A DNA stretch of 64,000 nucleotides from Desulfobacterales bacterium (GCA_028704555.1 JAQWFD010000005.1:60678-124677); one strand, 5' to 3'. Counted from the stretch's first letter, positions 1 through 8,941 are shown. Program-made: numbers and translations. The notes: a model not told the origin generated them from the sequence alone.

Positions 1-30
1 TTTCTTATGAATGTGGTGGTTGAATAAAAA

Positions 31-69
31 AAAATCCGTTACCGGCCCTTGAGGCTGATAACGGATTTT
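31..69 (-). terminator. Rho-independent terminator, leftward
   Basis: A perfect 11-bp inverted repeat (AAAATCCGTTA / TAACGGATTTT) with a 17-nt loop. Read on the minus strand it is followed by about nine T residues, the layout of an intrinsic terminator for leftward transcription. It lies just past a possible 29-aa ORF and would end transcripts coming from it or from metF. Confidence 0.8.
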
Positions 70-99
70 GAATTTTATCTGTTTGATGTTACGCCATTA

Positions 100-189
100 T
101 CATACCCCATTTTCGCAGCCGATAATGATGCCGGCCACGAAAATGCTGATAATGCTAATTATGTTGATAATGGCTGTATCTGTTTTCAT
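100..189 (-). CDS. Possible 29-aa single-span membrane peptide
   Basis: A short minus-strand ORF encodes a peptide with a charged N-terminus (MKTDTA), then a long run of I, V, A and G residues that could span the membrane, and a short tail after a G-C pair (IIIGCENGV). The cysteine after a hydrophobic stretch is faintly lipobox-like. A weak purine-rich site (ACAGG) lies about eight bases before the ATG. A perfect intrinsic terminator 31 nt downstream, with no other gene between it and metF, is the main reason to list it. No homologue is recognised, and it may be a chance ORF in a metF trailer. Confidence 0.3.
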   Translation of the reverse strand: MKTDTAIINIISIISIFVAGIIIGCENGV

Positions 190-344
190 ATTCAAACCTG
201 TTTTAAATTTGTTTATCATTAGCAATGACGGAAGTAATTGTCAAACATAATCTGATAGGCATTCCATATAAACAGATATAACGTTCAGAGGGTGCTTTTC
301 CGGTTGCCCACCCTTCAGGTACCCGCCTGACTGGTCCGTCCGGT

Positions 345-1232
345 TCAGCTTGCCAGTTGTTCAGAGTCCCTGACCCCGAGCGCTTCATAAATCTTCAGCG
401 TGGCTCTGGCGGTGTTAAGCGTATAAAAATGGATTCCCCGTACATTGTTGTCGATGAGATCACGGACCTGTTCCGTTGCCCAGTGAATACCGACTTTTTC
501 CACATAATCATCGGTTTGAGCCCGTGACAGCGCCTTTAAAAATGGGGCTGGAAAACGGGTGCCGGCGGCAAGCTCCGCCATTCTGGCCATTCCCCTTCGG
601 GATAAAATCGGCATGATGCCGGCAATAATGGGAACATGAATTCCCGCCAGTTCACATCGTTCGCAGAAATCGTAAAAGTCCCGGTTATCAAAAAACAGTT
701 GCGTGACAATATAGTCAGCGCCGGCATCAATTTTTGCCTTGAGATATTCGATTTCTTTCAGGCGGTTCGGCGTGGCGGGATGCCCCTCGGGAAATCCGGC
801 CACACCAATTCCCATGTTCGGATAATGCGCCTTGATAAAGGATACCAGATCAGCCGCATGGCCAAATCCATCAGCGGCAGGAACGGCAATCCCCCCTTCC
901 GGCGGGTCTCCCTTCAAGGCCAGAATGTTTTTGATCCCATGTTCGGAATACGTATCGAGGATGGAACGGATTTCGCTTTTTGTGGACCCCGTACAGGTCA
1001 GGTGTGAGACCACGGTTAAATCCGTTTCTTCATGGATGCGGATGACCAGGTTATGAGTTCGTTCCCGGGTTGATCCCCCTGCGCCATAGGTAACGCTGAC
1101 ATAGGAGGGCTTGAGCGGTATCAGATTGGAAATGGTTTGAAACAGTTTTCCCCATCCGGGCTCTGTCTTTGGAGGGAAAAATTCAAAGCTGAACGATATG
1201 GCAGTTGAATCGAGTATATTTTTAACTTTCAT
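345..1232 (-). CDS. metF: 5,10-methylenetetrahydrofolate reductase
   Basis: This 295-aa protein fits the MetF/MTHFR family in length (E. coli MetF is 296 aa). It reduces methylene-THF to methyl-THF with FAD, feeding methionine synthesis and, in sulfate reducers, the methyl branch of the Wood-Ljungdahl pathway. The N-terminus (SFEFFPPKTEPG) carries the conserved catalytic Glu of the F-E-F-F-P-P-K motif. VTYGAGGS, HLTCTGST, NILALKGDPP and the TQLFFD strand of the TIM barrel follow in the expected order. The ATG giving MKVKN was chosen because homology begins there; an upstream in-frame start would add 30 unrelated residues. No MetV (zinc-finger partner) gene is adjacent. No SAM riboswitch was recognised in the leader. 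Confidence 0.95.
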   Translation of the reverse strand: MKVKNILDSTAISFSFEFFPPKTEPGWGKLFQTISNLIPLKPSYVSVTYGAGGSTRERTHNLVIRIHEETDLTVVSHLTCTGSTKSEIRSILDTYSEHGIKNILALKGDPPEGGIAVPAADGFGHAADLVSFIKAHYPNMGIGVAGFPEGHPATPNRLKEIEYLKAKIDAGADYIVTQLFFDNRDFYDFCERCELAGIHVPIIAGIMPILSRRGMARMAELAAGTRFPAPFLKALSRAQTDDYVEKVGIHWATEQVRDLIDNNVRGIHFYTLNTARATLKIYEALGVRDSEQLAS

Positions 1233-1402
1233 GGAAATCCGTCTTTTTAAAATGGGTATCAGAAAGGTTGCCGGTGAAGGGTTGGAAACAAAACTGACAA
1301 CCTGGAATAAGGGCCTGTTCAAGAACGCTTGCTTACTATATCGTTATTAACAGGTTTTTCAACTTGAAATTTGATGGCCTTGAAAAAAGCCGTTTTTCTC
1401 CC

Positions 1403-2116
1403 TTAATCCTTCAACAATGCTTCCGCGCTGTATTCCAGAATTTTATTGACATATTCTTCCGCAGCCAGTGCGCCGTAAAAAGATTTTGTTTCATTCACCA
1501 CGGTCATCGGTATCCCGCGGACGTTATACTCCTCTGCGATTTCCATGAACTCTGTGGCATCAATGATATCCACACTGAGCCTGTCACATGCGATTGCCAG
1601 TCTCAGGGCCAGTTTGGCTATCACAAGTGAATAGGGACATACGTCGGATAAAAACACTTTCAGGTGAGTGTCATGGTCAAGGGATTGAATTTTATCGATA
1701 ATCTCCTGCGGCAGGCCTGATCTGCCCCGGGAGACAAATACAATATTTTCCAGAAAATTGGCGACCTCCAACCCGGTCGGGCATCCATAATAACGGATCC
1801 CGTAGTCCTTTTCCCCTATCATGACCAGCGCCGGTATTCCAAAAATTCCGTATTCCAGGGCTTTTTCCTTATTTATGGCGAAATTATACTCTTCATAACC
1901 AATTTTAGCGGTAACCGCTGCCACGCATTTAAACAGGCTCCTGGCCTGCTGGCAAAGAGTGATCGAGGCTTCACGGGTAAAAAATATGAGTTTTACATCA
2001 TGCTCCAGATGACTGAATTTGGCTTCCACTGTTTCCATATCAATTCCGATCGGCTTGCAGGGAGGGACAACGCGCCGCTCCCCTTTGTAGACTTGACGTC
2101 GATCCTTTGAAATCAT
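1403..2116 (-). CDS. PDO-like tandem thioredoxin-fold protein with degenerate active sites
   Basis: A 237-aa protein with two consecutive thioredoxin-like folds, the architecture of protein disulfide oxidoreductases (PDO/glutaredoxin-like). Each half ends with the cis-Pro region typical of the fold (FGIPALVMI in the first, RGIPMTVVN in the second). The active sites are unusual. The first half has TLCQQ, a single Cys, and the second has VCPYSL, where the last Cys of CPYC is Ser. It may therefore act through monothiol chemistry or as a binding protein rather than a classical oxidase. The ATG at MISKDRR is preceded by AAGGAGGA at good spacing, so the ten extra residues of the longer ORF were dropped. 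It could be co-transcribed with metF about 170 nt downstream. Confidence 0.75.
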   Translation of the reverse strand: MISKDRRQVYKGERRVVPPCKPIGIDMETVEAKFSHLEHDVKLIFFTREASITLCQQARSLFKCVAAVTAKIGYEEYNFAINKEKALEYGIFGIPALVMIGEKDYGIRYYGCPTGLEVANFLENIVFVSRGRSGLPQEIIDKIQSLDHDTHLKVFLSDVCPYSLVIAKLALRLAIACDRLSVDIIDATEFMEIAEEYNVRGIPMTVVNETKSFYGALAAEEYVNKILEYSAEALLKD

Positions 2117-2302
2117 GGCAGAATCCTCCTTGAAAATTTTGCGCATAGGGTAACGGTCTGTGGTGTCATATAAATCGGACCGGCGGGGTGGCCGGATGAA
2201 ATGATTTTGGAATGCATCTGCTAAAAGGATACGACAGCTGTAAATACGGCGTCAAGACTTATCAGGCATATCAACAGGAAAGAAGGGCAGTGGCAGAGAC
2301 CG

Positions 2303-4006
2303 TCATCGTTCCCGTGCCCCTTTATTTTCGAACATGATGCGTTTCTGCTGTTCCTTCCGGCGGGGGTTTTTTTCCACATACACGGGAGCGCCGGTAAACG
2401 GGTCACGCTCCGTGTAATACATCAGGCTTGAATAGGTGGACGGCGTGGGGGTGAAAATCTGGATCTGTTCGGGATGAATTTTAAGCGTGTGGACAGCGAA
2501 TGCGTTGAGCTTTTTCATATCCTGCTCCCGGCATCCGGGATGTGCGGCAATCAGGTAGTAGGTCAGAAACTGCTTTTTGCCGGCGGCACGGGTCAGATGA
2601 TAGAACAGGTCTTTAAATTTGACCAGCGACGCGGTGCCGGGTTTTCCCATGGCCTTCAGAACAGGGTCTTCGCTGTGTTCCGGGGCCACTTTCATCTGGC
2701 CGGATACGTGGTGATCGATGATCTGCTTCAGATACTTTTCGCCGCTGGCGGTATCGGCCAGAATCAGGTCATAGCGGATGCCGGAGGATACAAATACCTT
2801 TTTGATGCCGCTTATCTGACGGAGGCGCTTGAGCAGCCGGATCTGAGGGCGGTGGTCGACCGGCAGCTGCGGACAGATCTCCGGGAACAGGCAGCGTTTC
2901 TGCCGGCAGCTGCCATGTTTCAGTTTTTTGGGGCATTCAAAGCCATACATGTTTGCGGTAGGGCCGCCTGCATCCTGAATGATGCCTTTAAAATCCGGGT
3001 GCTGAGACAGGCGCTGAGCTTCCCGGGCGATGGAGTCTTCGCTTCGCCATCGGATCGTGCGGCCTTCATGCACGGCGATCGCGCAGAAATTGCATTCGCC
3101 GTAGCAGCCCCGGTGGGTGCTGATGGAAAACCGGATGGTCTCAAGGGCTCTGACATCTCCCATTTTCTGATAGAAGGGGTGATGATTTCTTTCAAACTCC
3201 AGATCGTAGATTTCATCGAGCTCGTGTTGAGCCGGGTAAGGCTGCGGCGGATTCTGTATCAGGTACCGGGTATCCTGTTGCTGGCATAAACCGGTTGCAG
3301 TTACTGGATCACCGTTTTGGTAAAACGCATGAAACATGTCCGTAAAGGCCTTTTTATCAGCGGCTACCGCGGTATAAGAAGATAATTCGAGATACCCGGA
3401 CCGTTTTTCTTTTGAGATATAACACAGACCCCGGATATCACGGATGTCCTTTTTCAGTTTCAGGTGCTCAGCCAGCTCAACGATGCTGCGTTCGGCCATT
3501 CCATAGACCAGCACATCGGCTTTTGCGTCGAACAGGATGGACCGGCGGATGCTGTCTGACCAGAAATCATAATGGGCGATGCGTCTTAAGCTGGCCTCAA
3601 TTCCGCCAAGGACAATGGGGCAGGTGGACTTGAAACAGCGCCGGATCAGGTTCGAATATGCGATGACGGCACGGTCGGGGCGTCGGTTATTGACTCCGCC
3701 CGGCGTGAAATCATCTGATTTTCTCCATTTTTTCAGCGCCGTGTAATTGGACACCATGGAATCGACACAGCCGCCGGAAATTCCCCAGAATAAACGGGGC
3801 TCACCGAGTCTGCCGATATCGGTATTCGAATCCATTTGGGGCTGTGCAATGATGCCCACCCGGTAGCCTGCCTTCAGCAGTACTTTGCCGATAACCGACA
3901 CCCCCACATGCGGGCTGTCAATGTAGCTGTCGCCGGTCACCAGGATGATATCAAGCGCGTCCCATCCCAGACGGCGCATTTCCGGAACTGTGGTCGGAAT
4001 AAACAT
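2303..4006 (-). CDS. YgiQ-family radical SAM protein
   Basis: A 567-aa protein of the YgiQ/UPF0313 family. The N-terminus (GWDALDIILVTGDSYIDSP) is the diagnostic cobalamin-binding-like domain of YgiQ proteins. Near residue 300 the radical SAM cluster motif appears as CYGECNFC (CxxxCxxC), preceded by ISTHRG. A cysteine-rich stretch around residue 375 (KLKHGSCRQKRCLFP) follows, as in homologues. It is shorter than E. coli YgiQ (about 740 aa), mainly at the C-terminus, like many deltaproteobacterial members. The in vivo substrate of this family is not established. The start was kept because homology begins within the first ten residues. It is probably monocistronic. Confidence 0.9.
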   Translation of the reverse strand: MFIPTTVPEMRRLGWDALDIILVTGDSYIDSPHVGVSVIGKVLLKAGYRVGIIAQPQMDSNTDIGRLGEPRLFWGISGGCVDSMVSNYTALKKWRKSDDFTPGGVNNRRPDRAVIAYSNLIRRCFKSTCPIVLGGIEASLRRIAHYDFWSDSIRRSILFDAKADVLVYGMAERSIVELAEHLKLKKDIRDIRGLCYISKEKRSGYLELSSYTAVAADKKAFTDMFHAFYQNGDPVTATGLCQQQDTRYLIQNPPQPYPAQHELDEIYDLEFERNHHPFYQKMGDVRALETIRFSISTHRGCYGECNFCAIAVHEGRTIRWRSEDSIAREAQRLSQHPDFKGIIQDAGGPTANMYGFECPKKLKHGSCRQKRCLFPEICPQLPVDHRPQIRLLKRLRQISGIKKVFVSSGIRYDLILADTASGEKYLKQIIDHHVSGQMKVAPEHSEDPVLKAMGKPGTASLVKFKDLFYHLTRAAGKKQFLTYYLIAAHPGCREQDMKKLNAFAVHTLKIHPEQIQIFTPTPSTYSSLMYYTERDPFTGAPVYVEKNPRRKEQQKRIMFENKGARER

Positions 4007-4131
4007 AGCAGATTTTATCGATGTGACAAGTTAAATTGAATTGAAAACCCATCATGGATGTTATGAACATCATGCCATGGGGTATGAATAATTCCAAGTA
4101 TGTTAACACAGGAGACAGCCGGTGTATAAGG

Positions 4132-4785
4132 TTATTTTTTTCTTCTGGTTTTCCGATTCCGGGCAATGACGGAAGGCGATTCAGGCAGGCTTCGGACTTT
4201 GGGAAGATTAAGTTTGAATATCATGGCGACAACCCGGAGACCTGTTGTGATGACGATGGCAGAAAATAATTGAACCGGTTCCCCGAATTCGAGAGATTTC
4301 ATGATAAAAAAGCAGCCCCCTCCGGCCAGGGCGGCAGTGGCATAAAAATCGGTACGGATGACCGCTGGGATTTCGCTGACGAGCATATCCCGGATCACTC
4401 CGCCGCCGGTAGCCGTAATGGCACCCATCATCATGATTCCCATGGGACCCAGTCCGTGGATAGCCCCTCTGGCGGCCCCTATTGCGGCAAAGGCCCCTAA
4501 GCCAACGGCATCGGCGACCATGACCAGATCCCATTGTTTCGCGATTTTCGGTGCGGATATGAACACAATCAGACCGCCCAGGATACAGATGAGCAGATAG
4601 GTTTCATCCTGAAAGGCGGCCGGGGGAGTGGATCCGATGATGACATCTCGGATCAGCCCGCCTCCCACACCGGTTGCAATTGCCAGCACCAGAACGCCCA
4701 GGATGTCCAGCTCATATTTGACGGCCCTGAAGGCTCCGGAAATCGCGAAAACAAATGTGCCAAAAATATCGAGGATATATATCAT
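4132..4785 (-). CDS. UPF0126/TRIC-like membrane protein (YicG family)
   Basis: A 217-aa integral membrane protein built from two homologous halves, each with glycine-rich signatures: FVFAISGAFRAV then GGGLIRDVIIG in the first, and AIGAARGA then GGGVIRDMLV in the second. This is the tandem UPF0126 layout related to trimeric intracellular cation (TRIC) channels. Seven or so hydrophobic segments are visible, and the C-terminal tail is basic (RNRKTRRKK). E. coli homologues have been linked to glycine transport, but substrate cannot be read from sequence. It stands alone, with ygiQ downstream on the same strand about 125 nt away. Confidence 0.85.
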   Translation of the reverse strand: MIYILDIFGTFVFAISGAFRAVKYELDILGVLVLAIATGVGGGLIRDVIIGSTPPAAFQDETYLLICILGGLIVFISAPKIAKQWDLVMVADAVGLGAFAAIGAARGAIHGLGPMGIMMMGAITATGGGVIRDMLVSEIPAVIRTDFYATAALAGGGCFFIMKSLEFGEPVQLFSAIVITTGLRVVAMIFKLNLPKVRSLPESPSVIARNRKTRRKK

Positions 4786-5071
4786 AAGTCGGGTACAGAT
4801 TGCCGGTGAAGTATCGTTGCAAAATTCGTATCATCAGAGTCGACATCGCAAGCTTTCCGGACCTTACGTATGGGTCGGATGTTTTTCAGATGGGCACTGG
4901 AAGCTGCTTTTACGGCGTCGCAGATTTTTGTCCGTGACTCTTCAAAGATTTTTTTTGTCCCTGTTCTATATTTGTAATTTTTTCTCATTTTTTTCTATGT
5001 TAACAAATTTGTAAAACGGAAATAACGGTTTTTCCATCCTTCATCATTACGGGTTGTGCAACGATGGTGAA

Positions 5072-5743
5072 TTACATTTTCTGGTAAATGGTCGGGGCAA
5101 CCGAATCAAAGCGAGAATCAATTCCATTCAGGGTTTCAGAATGTCCGAGAAACAGATATCCGCCCGGCTTTAATTGATTGTAGAATTTGTTGATCAACCC
5201 TTGCTGCGTTTTTCGATCGAAATAAATGATCACATTCCGGCAGAATATAATATCCATCGGATTGTTGATGCCAAAATCATTGTCCAGAAAATTCAGCCAG
5301 CGAAAGGAGATGTATTTTCTGATTTCCGGAACAATGCGGTAATATCCTGCTTTGCTCCCGGTACCCTTCATCAGATATTTCCGCTTGAATTTTATCGGAA
5401 TCGGTTTTACCGCCTCTTCGGGGTAAGTTGCATTTATGGCATCGGACAATACCCTGGTGGATATATCAGTGGCGAGGATTGAGAAGTCTATACCCGGATT
5501 TGAACTGATAAAATCCGAAAGGATCATTGACAGGGTATAGGGCTCTTCCCCACTGGCGCAACCGGCGCTCCAGATGTTCAGTTTTATACGACTGTTATAT
5601 GGTTGTGCCCGGGTCATCCCTGGCAATATTTTTTGAACCAGATGTGTGAAATGTCCGGATTCACGGAAAAAATCCGTTTTGTTTGTTGTTACGGAATCAA
5701 TCAGTTGGGTGAATTCTTCTTTTTTCCCCTGGGGGCTTTGCAA
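5072..5743 (-). CDS. CheR-type methyltransferase lacking the N-terminal domain
   Basis: The 223 residues match the C-terminal catalytic part of chemoreceptor glutamate methyltransferase CheR: TTNKTDFFRE, the SAM-binding SAGCASGEEPYTL, ILATDIS, FCRNVIIYFD and FLGHSETL. CheR is normally 270-290 aa, and the first 50-60 residues, the helical N-terminal domain that contacts the receptor, are absent. The only possible start is a TTG. In the same frame a TGA lies three codons upstream, and the AT-rich DNA beyond it shows no CheR N-domain in another frame and carries a dispersed-repeat half. No other chemotaxis gene is nearby. It is either a 5'-truncated relic or a stand-alone catalytic domain. Confidence 0.75.
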   Translation of the reverse strand: MQSPQGKKEEFTQLIDSVTTNKTDFFRESGHFTHLVQKILPGMTRAQPYNSRIKLNIWSAGCASGEEPYTLSMILSDFISSNPGIDFSILATDISTRVLSDAINATYPEEAVKPIPIKFKRKYLMKGTGSKAGYYRIVPEIRKYISFRWLNFLDNDFGINNPMDIIFCRNVIIYFDRKTQQGLINKFYNQLKPGGYLFLGHSETLNGIDSRFDSVAPTIYQKM

Positions 5744-5929
5744 TAAGTCTCAAAATATCAGGTAGCTTGACAAACAGACTTGAGTTTAAAAAAAAATAAA
5801 TCGAAAATATAAATATACCTTATAAGCCTGATTGTCCATAGGGGAAACAATCCTGATTGTCCCAATGGATAATTTCTGATGCTCATCGGCCACACTTCAA
5901 AACTATGGCCGAAGTTGTGATTGAGCCAT

Positions 5930-6000
5930 ATTTTTTATACACCTTGAAGACGGGCAAGGTAATCGGACTTGCGAGATCCCGAAATCATCAGGATTGAATC
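5930..6000 (+). repeat. Half-copy of dispersed palindromic element
   Basis: The stretch from TATACACCTTGAAGACGG to GATCCCGAAATCATCAGG aligns with the reverse complement of about 7200-7260 (GATACCCATAGAAGACGA to AATCCGGAAATCC). It also echoes the 7300 arm (GATACGCCTTGCAGACGG). It is probably a decayed half of the palindromic element seen intact at 7231-7324. Confidence 0.45.
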
Positions 6001-6003
6001 GGT

Positions 6004-7155
6004 TTATGACAGGCGGTTTTTATAGTCTTCATAACCAAATTCCCGGATAATGGTGACATCGCCCGTTTCCGGGTTGAACACCCCGATGGACGGCAGGCGG
6101 ATGCCGTTAAAGGTGTTGTTTTTCACCATGGTATAGTGGGCCATATCCAGGAAAATCAGTTTCGAACCCACGGTGAGCGGCTCTGAAAACGAGTAATCCC
6201 CGATAATGTCTCCGGCCAGGCAGCTCGGGCCGCCGAGCCGGTAGGTATATGCGAGGCGGCCGGGTTCATCGGCGCCTGCGATCTCAGGCCGGTAGGGCAT
6301 TTCCAGCACGTCGGGCATATGGGTGGCTGCCGACGTGTCCAGAATGGCAATGGAGATGTCATTTTCAACGATATCCAGTACAGAAGATACCAGCACGCCC
6401 GTATTCAGCGCAATGGCCTCCCCGGGTTCGAGATAAACCTCTGTCCCGTACCGGCGCTTGAAGCCGGTAATCAGTTCGCAGAGGGCCTGAACATCGTAAT
6501 CCGGACGGGTGATGTGATGGCCGCCACCGAAATTGATCCATTTCATCCGGGAAAACCAGGGGGCAAACCGCTTTTCGGCTGCCGACAGGGTCCGTTGCAG
6601 GACCCCGGCATCCTGCTCGCACAAACAATGAAAGTGGAGCCCGGATATGCCATCAAGGTCCTGCTCCTGAAACTGAGGCAGGGTGACCCCCAGCCGGGAC
6701 TGCCGGTAGCAGGGGTTGTAGATGGGAACTGCCACCTCGGAATATTCCGGATTGATACGGATACCGCATTCGATATGCCCGGGTGCTTTTTTGACCATCG
6801 GTTTCAGACGTTTCCACTGGGAAAAGGAATTAAATACAATATGGTCGGCATAGTGAACGATTTGTTCAAAATGTGCATCGCTGTAGCCCGGGGCGCAGAC
6901 GTGCACCTCGCCTGAAAATTTTTCATGGGAGAGCCGGGCCTCATCCACCGAACTGGCGCTGGTTCCGCTCAGGTATTTGCCGATCATCGGCGCAAAATGC
7001 CACATGGCAAAGCCTTTCAGCGCCATCAGGATTTTGCAGCCGGCTGATTGTTGAACATGGGACAGAATCTTCAGATTGTTTTCAAGTGCAACTTCATCTA
7101 CCAGATAACAGGGAGTCGGTACTCTTTTGAGATCAATATTTTCAGTTTTCTGCAT
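6004..7155 (-). CDS. nspC: Carboxynorspermidine/carboxyspermidine decarboxylase
   Basis: A 383-aa PLP-dependent alanine-racemase-fold decarboxylase of the NspC family. It removes the carboxyl group from carboxynorspermidine or carboxyspermidine to give the free polyamine. Visible features are the PLP-lysine region (CKILMALKGFAMW), the FHCLCEQ segment, the glycine loop WINFGGGHHITR, EPGEAIALNTG, and GGPSCLAGDII with the catalytic Cys of fold-III decarboxylases. The gene for the preceding enzyme lies immediately upstream on the same strand, so the two form a two-gene alternative spermidine/norspermidine pathway that uses aspartate semialdehyde rather than decarboxylated SAM. The 196-nt gap between them holds a palindromic repeat. 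Confidence 0.92.
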   Translation of the reverse strand: MQKTENIDLKRVPTPCYLVDEVALENNLKILSHVQQSAGCKILMALKGFAMWHFAPMIGKYLSGTSASSVDEARLSHEKFSGEVHVCAPGYSDAHFEQIVHYADHIVFNSFSQWKRLKPMVKKAPGHIECGIRINPEYSEVAVPIYNPCYRQSRLGVTLPQFQEQDLDGISGLHFHCLCEQDAGVLQRTLSAAEKRFAPWFSRMKWINFGGGHHITRPDYDVQALCELITGFKRRYGTEVYLEPGEAIALNTGVLVSSVLDIVENDISIAILDTSAATHMPDVLEMPYRPEIAGADEPGRLAYTYRLGGPSCLAGDIIGDYSFSEPLTVGSKLIFLDMAHYTMVKNNTFNGIRLPSIGVFNPETGDVTIIREFGYEDYKNRLS

Positions 7156-7230
7156 GAGTTTTGGCCATTCGTGCCCTGGGAAAAATTAATTATGCCTGGG
7201 TTGCGCCGGATTTCCGGATTTTGCAAACTC

Positions 7231-7324
7231 GCTTATCTTTTTCGTCTTCTATGGGTATCAAAGCGCACATACGACAAGTATGTACGCTCTGTGATACGCC
7301 TTGCAGACGGTCAAAAAGGCAAGC
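7231..7324. repeat. Long imperfect palindrome between nspC and its upstream partner
   Basis: Arms of about 40-45 nt pair around a GACAA centre: GTATCAAAGCGCACATAC on one side and GTATGTACGCTCTGTGATAC on the other, extending outward to CTTTTTCGTCT and AGACGGTCAAAAAG. Related half-sequences occur near 5930. It could fold in RNA and attenuate transcription between the two polyamine genes, or be a small mobile palindromic element. Confidence 0.7.
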
Positions 7325-7351
7325 AAGACGGTGCAGTGTCTGCCGGAGCCT

Positions 7352-8581
7352 TTAGTCGATCCGGTTAAAAGCGTGTGATAAACCAGTGAAAAAGTTTGTT
7401 TCAGGATCCAGCTCCTGTTCGTTCCAGGGCAGTCCGTACTGATTCAGATCTTTCATAAAGGGGTCCGGATCGAATTCTTCAATATTGAATACGCCTTTGC
7501 CCTGCCAGGTGTTTGTAACAATCATTTTTGCGCCGATCATGGCCGGTACCCCGGTGGTATAGGAAACGGCCTGGGCCCCGACTTCTTTATAGCACAGTGC
7601 GTGATCGCATACATTATACACGTAATACTGCTTTTTCTTTCCGTCCTTGATACCGTTGATCAGGCAACCGATATTGGTCTTGCCCGTATAATTAAGGCCA
7701 AGGGAACTCGGAACCGGGAGCACTTCTTTGAGAAACTTCAGCGGTATAACCGGATGTCCCTCGTAATCCACCGGGTCGATCCGGGTCATGCCCACGTCCT
7801 GAAGCACCCGCAGGTATGTCAGGTACTGTTCGCCGAATGTCATCCAGAATCGGATCCGTTTGACTCCCGGAATGTTTTTGCAAAGGGATTCCATCTCCTC
7901 GTGATACAGCAGGTAACTTTCCCGATAACCGATTTGCGGGTAATCAAAGGGCAGATGCAGGGACATGGGATCAATTTCGATCCATTGGCCTTTTTCAAAA
8001 TATTTTCCCCTCTGGGTGATTTCGCGGATGTTGATTTCCGGATTGAAATTCGTCGCAAAAGGATGCCCGTGGGAGCCGGCATTGCAGTCGAGGATGTCGA
8101 TGGTGTTTATTTGATCAAAGTGATGCTTCTGAGCATGAGCGCAGAATACACTGGTAACCCCGGGGTCAAACCCGCTGCCCAGCAGCGCCATAATGCCCTT
8201 TTCCCTGAATCGGTCATGATATTCCCATTGCCATTGATAGCAGAACTTGGCTTCCTCCGGTGGCTCGTAGTTGGCGGTATCCAGATAGTGAACCCCGGTT
8301 TCCAGACAGGCATCCATGATGGAAAGGTCCTGATAGGGCAGGGCGATATTGATTACGATATCCGGTTTGAATTGATTGATCAGGGCCACGACCTGAGAAA
8401 CGTCGTCCGCATCGACCTGGGCGGTCTCAATAGGCCGTTTAATCTGTTTTCTAATACGCTCGCATTTTTCAAGGGTTCGGCTGGCAAGACATATCCGGGT
8501 AAATACTTCTTCTGCTTGCGCGCATTTTTTAGTCACCACATTTCCGGCGCCACCGGCGCCAATGATTAAGACCGAACTCAT
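7352..8581 (-). CDS. Carboxynorspermidine synthase (saccharopine dehydrogenase family)
   Basis: A 409-aa saccharopine dehydrogenase-like oxidoreductase with an N-terminal Rossmann motif (VLIIGAGGAGNVVTKKCA) and the family signature YLDTANYEPP near residue 95. Its pairing with nspC downstream identifies it as the carboxy(nor)spermidine dehydrogenase/synthase. That enzyme condenses aspartate semialdehyde with diaminopropane or putrescine using NADPH. Lysine-pathway saccharopine dehydrogenase is less likely because no lysine gene is nearby. The start is well supported, with AGGAGG ending about 5 nt before the ATG. The operon faces away from the sirtuin gene, and the 360-nt divergent region contains a TATAAT about 35 nt upstream that may be its -10 box. 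Confidence 0.88.
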   Translation of the reverse strand: MSSVLIIGAGGAGNVVTKKCAQAEEVFTRICLASRTLEKCERIRKQIKRPIETAQVDADDVSQVVALINQFKPDIVINIALPYQDLSIMDACLETGVHYLDTANYEPPEEAKFCYQWQWEYHDRFREKGIMALLGSGFDPGVTSVFCAHAQKHHFDQINTIDILDCNAGSHGHPFATNFNPEINIREITQRGKYFEKGQWIEIDPMSLHLPFDYPQIGYRESYLLYHEEMESLCKNIPGVKRIRFWMTFGEQYLTYLRVLQDVGMTRIDPVDYEGHPVIPLKFLKEVLPVPSSLGLNYTGKTNIGCLINGIKDGKKKQYYVYNVCDHALCYKEVGAQAVSYTTGVPAMIGAKMIVTNTWQGKGVFNIEEFDPDPFMKDLNQYGLPWNEQELDPETNFFTGLSHAFNRID

Positions 8582-8941
8582 AAGTTCCTCCTGTAAATAA
8601 TTTCTGGTATTATAATATAAAATATTACCTTTGTTTAAGGCGGTAGAAAAAGCAGTGTGCCGTTCAGAACTGTCCGGTTTGCTGTTTCATATGAAGAGAT
8701 CGTACAGTTAAATTTATAGCGGAAAAATATAAAAAATGCCAGTGAAAGTGCATAACCGGACCATCTTCTGGCAACAGATCTTGCAACGTTGGGGTTTATC
8801 TGGCCGTCGAGGTGTGCTAACCATAATTGATGAGATTTTGAATGGCGTTCCTGTGCTGTTGAAAATGATTCTGAATTCATGGAACAAGGTAATTCCGGTG
8901 AGGTGCTTCACCAGCGCATTCGAACAAACCTAGGGGGCATT
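8582..8941. other. Divergent intergenic region, no gene supported
   Basis: 360 nt between the divergently transcribed carboxynorspermidine synthase and sirtuin genes. It is AT-rich near the synthase start, with a TATAAT on the minus strand and a poor -35 candidate. Short ORFs here (for example plus strand 8736-8933) lack a ribosome site and recognisable composition. Confidence 0.5.

Noticed and set aside
1233..1402. SAM riboswitch in the metF leader
   Set aside because: No kink-turn, pseudoknot or terminator pair typical of SAM riboswitches was visible.
2474..3289. Plus-strand ORF of 271 codons
   Set aside because: Antisense to the YgiQ radical SAM gene, whose cluster motif is intact.
5741..5760. 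TGA upstream of the truncated cheR as a selenocysteine codon
   Set aside because: The upstream frame has no CheR-like sequence and no start, so reading through the TGA restores nothing.
7601..8569. Long plus-strand ORF of 322 codons
   Set aside because: Antisense to the carboxynorspermidine synthase gene, without ribosome site or recognisable domains.
8736..8933. 65-codon ORF upstream of the sirtuin
   Set aside because: No ribosome site or homology and it overlaps the sirtuin leader.
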